This document shows, piece after piece, positions 48,791-60,100 of a stretch of 64,000 bases of DNA; position 1 is the first letter of the stretch, and every line of letters begins with the position of its first letter. The translations under genes and the position numbers were made by a program. Where the stretch lies: the NCBI GenBank assembly GCA_037126765.1, contig JBBCBC010000043.1:2294001-2358000 (forward strand), written 5' to 3'. The stretch is from Stenogyne calaminthoides (lineage: Eukaryota; Streptophyta; Magnoliopsida; Lamiales; Lamiaceae). The notes below the pieces were generated by a model. That model did not search any database, was not told the origin of the DNA, and saw only the letters and a program-made list of their open reading frames with translations.

Positions 48791-50039
48791 ATTCTAGCAA
48801 TTTTATTTCGAGACTAGTGACGTTAGTACGATTTTCATATTTTCCGTTTTATTGTTGTCTCGCCACTTAGCCATGCATACCCTTGTTAGTTCACTGGCCG
48901 TCTTAGTACCAATGACATTCTTTTTTTTTCTCTCTGCACGGCTACTTTAACCTCTCCCCACACCTTTTATTTTTTCTTTATATATTGCTTATTTAGCTCT
49001 TCCATATTTACTTATTTATTGTCAATAGTATCTATAATCCCTTAATTTTTTCAAAGCGAGTTCTATGTGCACTGTCAATGGCATTTCTCATATCGCATTT
49101 CCTTAGAAATATACCAACTTATTTTACTAAAATACGAATATTTATTCAGATAAATACATACGCTTTTAGCATTTCAATGTTATATTTTAAAATACAAGAC
49201 TTAAATTTACGCATGACCCTTAAGTCAATTTTTCAATCATCAATCATAAGCAAACTATATCCACATTGTGATGATTGTGCCCAATTTTCCGACCGTACCT
49301 GAAGCTTTTCAGATTTTTAAGAAAGATTAAGGCGATAAAATACAACAACAATTCCTCACCAAGTTATTATTTTCTGGGATTTATATCTGCAGGTTTTAGT
49401 ATAAAATATTATAAATATTTATCTGCGCATTTTATAATAATATTATTAAAAACAATGTGTTATTTCTCCAATTCCTGATTCATCATATTGGTACGTAATT
49501 AACAAATTATATGTCATTTAAGATATATTAATACATTTTATAAAATAAATGATTATAAAAAATCATAAGGATGCAAAATTACCTGGAAAATCACTAAATC
49601 ATGTCAAACTTTCTATAATCTTGATGAATGATTATATATCACAGATTTCATTACCGACCTAAAATAGGGTGTGGTTCTACATTTCACACACAATACACCA
49701 ATGCTGATCGTATGATGTTTTGTTTTTATCCCTATTCCTCACCTGCTTGTTTTATTCGGAAGCTCAGAGCTGCAATTTATTATGATATCACTCTCTTGTG
49801 CTATAATTTTGCAAATTTTCTTTCAAATTCTTTTAGTTAGTACAAACCACAATCCATTTAGTATTTGCTTTATTATTGGTATTTGTTATATTTATCTAAT
49901 CCCATAAAGATAATATAATATTTTTCCTGTGTCCCAAAAATTACAAATCATTAGGTTATTTTATAACAAATTATGTAAAATTCTAAATAAATATTTTAAA
50001 ATATGAATTTTACCTTTTTAATGATTTTAGAATTCATAT

Positions 50040-50372
50040 TTCCCTTTCCATCCTTAATTTCTAGATTGGGATCATTTCCTTTAGTAAATGAATGTCTCAT
50101 TCTATATCGGTTATTTCCCAAAAAACGTAATAAAGTTAATTTTCTTACAAAAACAATATTTTGCTAAACAACACCCTTATTTACATCATACTTATTACTC
50201 TACTATGTATTATTACTAAAATCTAATTTCCTATATCATTTAATACTAAACAACACATTTTTTAAAAGTTGAATTCGACATTCACCCCCCTCAACCAAAC
50301 TCACTTTATACCATTTAATACTACATGCCCACTTTTTAAATCCTCTAATCAAAAATTGGGACCGAGATATTA
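50040..50372. mobile_element. Stowaway MITE, noisy second reading
   Basis: This corresponds to 15,163-15,471. Internal words such as CACCCCCCTCAACCAAACTC and TTTATACCATTTAATACTA match, while the GGGACGGAGGGAG terminus is degraded to GGGACCGAG. Confidence 0.6.
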
Positions 50373-52559
50373 TATATTATAAATATTAAATTTTATTAAA
50401 ATCAGTAACATGCATAGTAGGTTGTAATTGATGACGGTAGGGTAATACGGTATAGGTATCAACATTTTAAAAATAATCGATAAAAGAGTACGACTCCTAA
50501 AGACTAAGTATAATTTCTTTAAATTCATTTTATATTTTATTGTATATATAAATATTTTCACTATTTTCTTTTAAAAAATATGTGTCTTTTGAAACTCATA
50601 TAATTCTTAATACCTAAACAAACATGCTAAAAATCAAACCAGATGAACATCGAATAAAATATGGAAACCATTAACAATTCAATGTATTTTAATCGTGCTA
50701 AGCGTCAAAAGATATCGTAATGATTTTCATTGGCCTGCAACACCCTATTAATTAATATAAAATAAATTTATTTCACAAAAAATGAAATCTAATTTAAGGG
50801 CTCAATCTGACGGTACCCTTATCCATGTCCGATTACCAAAGGTCCTACCTTTAAGATCAAAAATTATTATTACTTTTACCGACATGCCACGCAGCCGCAT
50901 CGCAGTATCCCACCGCATCCTACACTCAGTTAATTACGTGCTATCCTATAAATTAATATTCAAAATTCTCAAACAACCAGACATCACCAATATATTATGT
51001 TCAATAGTTCAAATGCGGAATATGATGTAACTTCTGTTTATTACCTTGGTAAGTTTGCTAAGCACTGCTTTTTCTTAAAACACATGCGTTGGTTAATGGC
51101 ATTTTTTACCTTGCAGTGGAAGGCGACATTAAATTAACATCAAAGCAACAGAAATTAAAGCAGCACCCCAGCAGGCCGGCTTTCTTCTAAAATATTGTGT
51201 TCAAATGTGGAAGCTAACTGATACCCGCGAACTTTGGATGAGTAACAGCAGCCAGAGAGACTTTTTGCAATCGCAAATCTACAACATTAAGAAAATTCGC
51301 TTAAGTCAGTGGTTACTATAAAACAAAATACACAATAAAAGAAGCGCAATTAATGTTATTATACGATGATGAATAAAAGATATTTTTACCAATTCAAATT
51401 TATAAATCGTGTGGTTGGTTTTACTTAAGATCATGGATCATAGTCACAGATAAAAATCAAGAAGAAAGATGGTACAGAGTATGTTGCCTTTATTCATACA
51501 ACACATTTGTGCATAACAACAATACTTTCAATACCTTATCAATAAATACGCCAGATTATGCTAACGCACGTTATTTTCGACGCATACATTGCATTAAGAA
51601 TACATGTTATCTTATATAATTATATCTGAAAATGAGTTCTATTTCGCTCGCCAAAATTTTATAAAAATCATTTAAATCCCACTGCATACGAACCAAGACT
51701 TTCCAGGTTATGCCTCCTCTAACCACAAAACCGTTTCACTTAATCTTTTCCTTACATTATTGCTATGCATGCATTACAGAATATACGATGTTTTATAATA
51801 CAGATTCAAAATCTACTTTGCTGCTGCTTTTACTGAATGATAAAAAATTATTTTGTTTTATCTGATCAAATACGATCCACGTAATTCTTGCTCAGATTAT
51901 GCAGCTTTTTATTTCACCGCTTAATGTATTTCTGGACCCTGGTCCGTGAAATATTTTTAAAAGCTATGCAAATTAGACAGCTAAACCGATTACTACTCTC
52001 ATACATCTGGCCATAGTAATTCAAATCCTATATGAATTTGAATAAGAATGGCAACAGATATTAAGATGAGATTACTAATATAGGGTTGATGATTGCATTA
52101 TTATTATTTAATTAAAATACTGTAAAAAGCATAAACAGCAAGCGACTCTTCATTACTCCCCACACTTGTTACAATATCCTCTCATTACCTAACTGATCTT
52201 CCTAGTTTCATAAAAATATTATCAAGTGCAAATACACAAAACTCAGTGAACAATAGAAATAGGTAAAAAAGTTTGATGACAAAATTTGCATTAAATTAAG
52301 CTTCATTTGTCAAACTTTATTTTTCCGTAATATCACCGTTTTTTTTTAAAATATATATCATTGGTTATATATTTTGTATCAATACTAGTAAAATATTTTA
52401 AATGAATAAATAATTTTATACACTAGTAATTATATTTCATTAATGCAATAAAATCCATACATGTACATGGTTCACGATGAATGTTACCATCTTAAAAGAA
52501 TATTCCTCGTAAAAAAATCTTTTTCTAAAAATATATTAATACCTAGACAACTCAAAAAC

Positions 52560-53765
52560 ATGCTGCCACAATTGGTTTATGAAAGAAGTAACGAAGTGTA
52601 GGACGAGCGTATCCACTCCCAATCAAAACTACAACCTGGTTGACCACTTGCGATTCCAATCAAAATCATATTGGACCTTCATCCAACCGATTTCCAGACC
52701 AATCCAGTTTTTCAATGCACAGATTGACACCATTATTCATTCCGGATACGGGGTAATTTCTAACTCAGAGTATATGAAAGTGAAATTGAGAAATCAGACA
52801 TTATCTATATCACGCCCACCACCGAGATCTAAAAATTATGAAGAATACACCCAGAGTGCTCGTTTCGCGACCAATCATTGCTACAGAATAGAAAGATGGG
52901 GAAAATGAGCTTTGAAGACATTTCCACGAATTCAATCTCTTACTCCATCAAAAGTTATCGACCGATCCGCAGACATGACATTATTGGAAGACCGGTGTTG
53001 TGCCACTTTACACGATCCTTCCATACCAACACACCGCCAAACAAGAAGGAATATTTTAGAAGTCCTATCGAGCTCCCAGACACAAAACTTGCAAACGATC
53101 ATGCATCATAGAATGATCAGATAAGAAATATCCAACCATCGCTTTCACCCTCACTTCTGTAAATGAAATTAGAAAACAGCATTCTAAAAAATCAAGTGAC
53201 GAAGCAGATTCTAAAATTGTTTTAAGACATGACACACTCACCATCACATGGCAGCCCCCTTTGTCAAGTTGATCTTAGTAGTAATCCATTCATTGTGTGC
53301 TTCCAAGTAAATACCAAACTTTCTCAAGGATTGCCTTCCACCACTCCCGAGGCATCCCACCAGAGCACGTTGTTCCTGTCAGCTGAGTCAAAGAGCTGCA
53401 CATCACTGAAGGAGAAAGATATGTTTCAGATCCGCCCATTCAATGAATCCGGCTATCGTGAAACCACTTAAATCCTGACAACACATCCCATAACTCCACA
53501 AGCATGAAAAAATTCATTAGTACCTCAAAATCCTATCCCAACTTAGTTCCATTTTCACTCTGTTTCACAAAAAAATCACACTCATTAACCAAATCTGTAC
53601 TTTCCGAGATGACACTATATAAAGAGAGAAACATATTAATCAAACACTTCCTTTACTCCAACTAAGAATCCTCCCAAATCTAACTAAATTAATCTATGCC
53701 CAAAATAAAATCCTCAAGATTGCTACGTTAGTAATGTACCTTTTCAATTCTCAAGAATAATTGCA
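52560..53765 (-). pseudogene. LINE 3' fragment, noisy second reading
   Basis: This corresponds to 17,977-19,060. Matching words include TCAAAAGTTATCGACCGATCC, AGACATGACACACTCACCAT and ACAACACATCCCATAACTCC. The poly(T) tail is not preserved in this reading. Confidence 0.65.
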
Positions 53766-54448
53766 ATTAGACTTATTCAAATATACATATTATTTTATTA
53801 TGTTTATTATAGCGCATGATATACATTTATACAATAATAAAATAGAGAAAAAAACGCAAAAATTTATACCAAAGTATCTGATATTGAGGGTGATGAGATC
53901 TATATAAAAAAAAAATTCTATATGATATAGAATGCACCAACGTAGTTACTATGCAATAATTTTACTTATATATATAATTTTACATATTAATTTAATAGCC
54001 TAGTTATACAAATAAAATTTTAGATATTCTAATTGTTGTATGTTGATCAACTAATAATGGACAGGTTTTATTTAAAAAAATATTTAAAACAATGTAAAAG
54101 AAATTATACACTTCTAAATTTTTTAAAGTAGTTACTTTTACATATTTCATAGTATCACACGTAACAGAAATATAAGAAAAATACTAGTTAAACTATAAAA
54201 TATAGGTCTGAGTGCACATAATCCATACAAACCCAATGTTGAAATTCATGCTCAAGCAATTTTAGTCAAAACTCAAATTTTATTATAACCTTTAATTACT
54301 GATCTAGACATTTTGACATCATCAACACACATAACAGTTATTTTAACTTTAACCCAAGCTTTACTGTGAACATTTTCTTTTTTTTTCAAGTTTAATCTGG
54401 TATAATTATGGTGCTTTATATATTATCATATGTATAAATATCACATAT

Positions 54449-57157
54449 GCCGATGACCTCCAGCGCCAGCTGTCATGTTCGAATAATTCTTGCAAGAAGA
54501 TGCGCGGTGGTTTCGTTAAATTAAAAATTATTTTGTCATTTTCTATCCTATATAAATGTAAAAGAATATGCATACATGTGTAATATACTAATATGTCCAG
54601 GCTAGCATAAACAACAACTACATATCTGAACTGAAATGGCGGGTTAGAGCAGCCATTATCAAAATAGTTGGATCGTACATTTTGTATATAAACTCCATTC
54701 ATTGCCTCTTCAATTTCATATTTCTTTTAAACAAACCAAACAAAACAGTTCATGATTTGGTAATTAACCATTTAAGAAACCACCACCACCGCAACCGCCA
54801 CCGCGTATACTATTACAAATGCAAAGCCCGGATGATAATAACCACCACCGCCACCGTCATTCCGACACCGAATTAGTCAGCATCAGCGGCAGCGGCGGCG
54901 ATGGTACATCATTCAGCGGCCCTCTAAGCGGGCCACTGAACAAAAGGGGCGGCGGCGGCGCCAAAAAGGGCGAACGTTTCACCCTCCCGGATGACTCTGC
55001 CGCCGCTGGCAACGACTACGTCGAGATCACCCTCGACGTCGGCGAAGACACGGTGGCGGTGCACAGCGTCAAGGTGGCCGGCGGCGGCGACTTGACGACC
55101 CCGAGATCGCCATGCTGGCCAAAGGGCTTGAAAAAAGTCATCATTCGGATCATCAATAGCGAGGAATGCTTCATCAAGAATTAAGCAAGTTTCACATGAC
55201 ATTAAGCGATTGGCGTCGCTCACGCGCCGCCCTCAGCCGATGGGGAGGTTCGACCGGACCAAGTCCGCGGCGGCGCAGGCTCTCAAGGGGCTCAAGTTTA
55301 TCAGCCGGACCGACGGCGGCGCCGCCTGGGCGAAGGTGGATAAGCGGTTCGACGAGCTTACAGCCGCCACCAATGGGTTGCTGCCTCGTTCACTTTTTGG
55401 TGAATGCATTGGTAAATATTATACCAAAACGCTACATAAGAATTTAGTCTTAACTACCAACACCTAATTGTTTGCATGATTATGATATATATTCAATTTT
55501 CGTGTAGTTTAATGAAATCTAATACTAGTTCATGTGTGTGTATATATATAGGTATGAATAAGAAGAGCGATAAGGAGTTCGCCGGCGAGCTTTTTCGACG
55601 CGCTTTCACGGAGGAGGAATATCACCGTCGATTCAATCACAAAAGCGCAGCTAAAAGATTTCTGGGATCAGATTGCTGATCAGAGTTTCGATTGTCGCCT
55701 TCAAACATTCTTCGACATGTAAGAATATTATATATTCAAAAAATTTACATGATTATACATAAAATTTACTCATTTTTATTAATTCAGAGGTAAATTGCAG
55801 GGTTGATAAAGATGCAGACGGCAGAATCAGTGAAGAAGAAGTCAGAGAGGTCTTTTCTATCTTTTTCTCTCTCGTGCAATTAACTAATTAAATTATTACT
55901 AAAAATATGAAGACTTTTTAACTCTGCAGATAATCACTTTAAGTGCTTCCGCAAATAGTCTTTCCAACATCCAGACACAAGCAGATGAATATGCAAGACT
56001 AATCATGGAAGAATTAGACCCCAGCAATCTCGGTTACATCATGGTACGCAATTAAATCAAAACTTCTCTCAATTCCGTAAAGTAAATAGATCAAGAAACC
56101 GATCACAAACTCGTTTCCAACAGATAGAAAACCTGGAGATGCTTCTACTGCAAGGTCCAAACCAGACGATCAGAGGGACAGGCGAGAGTCGGAATCTGAG
56201 CAAAATGCTGAGCGAGAAGCTGAAGCCCACGCAAGACCATCCTGTTACAAGATGGTACAGAGATATGCGCTACTTTTTGCTGGATAATTGGCAACGGGTT
56301 TGGGTGATGGCTCTGTGGATCGGAGTGATGGCGGGATTGTTTGCTTACAAGTATGTGCAGTATAAGAATAGAGAGGACGTTTTTGAAGTAATGGGGCATT
56401 GTGTTTGCATGGCGAAAGGGGCAGCGGAGACGTTGAAGCTGAACATGGCGTTGATTTTGCTTCCGATGTGTCGGAATACCATCACCTGGCTCAGGAATAA
56501 GACCAGATTAGGAGCTGCGGTCCCCTTTGATGACAATATTAATTTTCATAAGGTGAGTATACTTGACTTGGTTTTGATATGGTGTTAAGATTTGATACTA
56601 TAATAGTTTGACAAAAACTTGTAGTTTATGCTGATGTTGGACGTTGTTATTGTAGTTTAAAAAATCATACATACAAATATATAAAAACTCATGTAATAAT
56701 CGCCATAGTTAACTAACTAACTAACTAATATAATCATCCTATAAACATTAGTGTGATTCGTATGGTGATTGATACATACATGGCATATGCATTCTTGTTC
56801 TGATTTGGAATTAGAACTTTATTATTTTATGTGTTAATTTAAAATCAAATCTAACGAGCCAACTCGACAATATTACAGATATATACCTTTACCTACTCCT
56901 TGACGCGTACTACAGTCATTCTTGTTTTATTTTTCTTGAACATAATAATGAAGAGGAAATAAAGGAAAAAGAAGTAGTCTTGTATTGCATTAGCATCTGA
57001 ATTTTTCAAAAGTATTAATTAATCAACATTGAAAAAATGGTGAGATGGATATAGCAATGTAGCAGGTGGGATGGACCTCAATTCTCTAAATTACTTTTCA
57101 ATACCAAGTGGAGTACTTTTTTCTACAATTTTTTGAAATTAGCAAATACCAATATGC
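54449..57157 (+). repeat. Clean overlap, second copy (partner 21,233-23,948)
   Basis: This is 2,709 bp against 2,716 bp in the partner. It begins exactly where the noisy interval ends. Position 54,449 corresponds to 21,233, and 57,157 to 23,948. The 1.5 kb that precedes 21,233 in the first copy (about 19,740-21,232) is missing at this junction. Confidence 0.9.
54685..54692 (+). promoter_or_regulatory. TATA box of RBOH (complete copy)
   Basis: TATATAAA lies 127 bp before the ATG, identical to the first copy. The leader contains the minimal upstream ORF ATG ATT TGG TAA at 54,752-54,763. The ATG at 54,819 begins the conserved MQSPDD start. Confidence 0.55.
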
Positions 57158-60100
57158 ACCGGTTGCACGGCAACTCCAGTGCATTATTAAAAGGTATTAG
57201 GTTTTTTACTGAAGGGTGTTATAAGTTGGTCAGCATTATATTATTGATTATTACCACTGGACAATATTAATTATGCATCAGTGCACCTAGTGGGCTCAAG
57301 TGTTGCTATTTGAAATTGAACACATTGCTATTCCTCATGTACTGAACACGTAATTTAAGAAGTATGCGTGCTTATTTTCCTATAGGTGATCGCTGTCGCA
57401 ATTGGAATAGGAGTTGGAATACACGTGATAAGTCATTTAACGTGTGATTTCCCTCGCCTTCTGAATGCGGACCCAGAAAAATATGAGCCGATGGAGGACT
57501 TGTTTGGCGATCAGCCAACAAGTTATTGGTTTTTCGTGAAGGGATGGGAAGGGGTGACAGGAATTATAATGGTGATTCTAATGGCTATAGCATTCACACT
57601 TGCATCACCATGGTTTAGAAGGAACAAATTGAAGATACCAAAACCATTGAACAAGCTCGCAGGGTTCAATGCCTTTTGGTATTCACACCACTTATTCATC
57701 ATTGTCTACACACTCCTCATTATTCATGGCATCAAGCTTTACTTGACCCATCATTGGTACAAGAAAACAGTGAGTTTTCATACTCTATGTACTTTCATTT
57801 TCGTATTTTATTTCTTATAGCGCACATTCTATATATAACGAGCATTGATGAAATGAAATATAAAATTAGAAGATACGGTGAGAAATAGTCTATGTTGGAC
57901 ACTATTTCATCTCGTGTTTTATTATACCAATGTATGTCGTATAATATGGTAGTTTTTTTTGTTTAAATTCAACAAATTGAACAAATTATTGATTTAAATG
58001 GCAGACATGGATGTATCTAACAATTCCTCTGGCACTATATGCTGGAGAAAGACTGATCAGAGCATTCAGGTCCAGTATTAAACCTGTCAAGATTCTTAAG
58101 GTAAATGTAATGTAAACATCACATGTATATATCTTGCACATACAAATTTCAAAAGTTTTAAGTGGCATGAAATTACCTTTTTCTTTTTCTACATAAGTGA
58201 TGAATAATAGTGATGGGGATGAATCATCAAATATACATATAAATATTTATTTTTTGTGAAAAAAAGGTGGCTGTTTACCCTGGAAATGTGCTAGCACTGC
58301 ACATGTCTAAGCCTCAAGGATTCAAATATAAGAGTGGACAGTACATGTTTGTCAAATGTGCAGCTGTTTCTCCATTTGAATGGTAGGTGATTTGTTTCAT
58401 ATCTAATTATTATTATTATTATTATTATTAATAATAATATACAATTGTATGCATAGTAATATTAATAAACAGCGTGTTAAATATAAAGTGCACACTGCAA
58501 ACAAATTGGACATCATATTGCTATTATATAAAATAAAATTGCATAAAAATATGCAAAAGGAATTGATGTTACAGATTAAAAAAACAATTTTCGTACCCAT
58601 GATTAATTTTTTACATTATCCGAATGTACAAGCAATCATGCGTTGAAAAATGTTTAACAATTTGCATTATTGTTGTCTTTTTTGGTTTAATTAAGCTTAA
58701 GTGGCCCAATTAATTGCAGGCACCCTTTTTCAATTACCTCAGCTCCTAGGGATGATTATCTAAGTGTTCACATAAGGACACTCGGTGACTGGACCAGGCA
58801 ACTTAAAGTTGTTTTCTCAGAGGTAAATATCTTTAGACTTAAGTGATTAACATAAATATTACATAATTATTAGTCTTAATCAAACTCCTGAAGTTTTCAA
58901 GAATTAATTATGATATAGTAGTAGTTTAAAGAGATGGCTCTTGATAAATGCAATAGCCTGCAAATCAAGAGAATAGTTTTTTTAATGTGGGATTATTGTC
59001 TTTATATATTTAGATGGAGGAACCAAACAAATTCATGTGAGATAATCTTATTTTAATGCAATTTTTATTATTGCTTTCCTGTCTAAATTGTTTACAAGTT
59101 AATTGTTCTTATATATTTGGTGTTTGCTAGGTTTGTCAGCCACCACCCACAGGAAAAAGCGGCCTCCTTAGAGCTGACTTTTTGGAAGGAGAAAATAATC
59201 CCAAGTAGGGCATTTTCTGAATCATGCTATATTTTTTTAAAAGAAAATTGCTCAAATGAAATACTATATTTGTTTATGTTTAATCTCTAAATAGTCTTAC
59301 AAATTGAATGTTATAAAGAAATTTAAAATTTAATTAGTCAATTGACTTACTGTTAAATCTTACACTTCTTATTTCCCAAACTCACGTGTACATTCACACT
59401 ATTTGACTCGTATTTTATTGAACGAGTTGTTTATTAATATTTGAAATGATAAAGAAATTTTTAAGGTGATGTATGATAGTGCTACCCCTCATCTAACCTA
59501 CAATATCTTAAAAATCACTTTATCATTTCATATACTATAAACAACTCGCTCAATAAAATACGAGTCAAAAAGTGAAATGTACAATCGAGTTTGGGACATG
59601 GGAGTAATGTTTAATAAGATTTATTATATATACTGTACTAATTAACTTATTTTTGCTTTTTCTTAAAACAAATATGTATTTTAAAGATGAAGTTTTTGTT
59701 GTTATGGGTACATTATTAGAAATCCAATGTATAATTGTAAACTTAATTTAACCAATCAGGCATAATAATACATATATACTTCATATCATTAGTATATGTA
59801 TAGTACCAAAGGTCATGTCATTTAAGACTTTTAGGTAGATAAATTTTAGTGACAAAATTGTTACCATTAAAGGCCAATTTTCTTGTAATGCTAGTGATAA
59901 TATTCCTAATATTTTTTTATTTAAATGACCGTCTCACAGTTTCCCGCAAGTATTGATCGATGGACCATATGGAGCACCAACACAAGACTACAAGGACTAT
60001 GACGTGGTCCTACTAGTAGGGCTAGGTATCGGAGCAACCCCGATGATCAGCGTCGTAAAGGACATTGCTAACAACATGAAAGCAATTGAGGAAGAAGAAA

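Larger units (their letters stand above)
24449..54448. other. Low-accuracy, unpolished sequence re-reading the locus and its upstream flank
   Basis: Throughout this interval the known elements of 1-19,740 recur in the same order but with substitutions and indels every few bases (roughly 80-85% identity by eye). From about 36,707 it parallels position 1 onward. From 24,449 to 36,706 it holds what should lie upstream of position 1. At 54,449 the sequence abruptly becomes almost identical to the first copy. Reading frames inside are unreliable, so only elements recognisable despite the noise are listed. Confidence 0.85.

Noticed and set aside
33804..54448. A genuine ancient segmental duplication of the whole locus
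   Set aside because: The gene part is almost identical, introns included, while the flank is heavily altered, with a sharp boundary. LTR pairs that agree in the first copy disagree in the second. Errors fit much better than evolution.
54406..54702. 98-codon minus-strand frame upstream of the complete RBOH
   Set aside because: It spans the artificial noisy-to-clean junction and the RBOH promoter. The similar frame at 21,220-21,483 has no domain.
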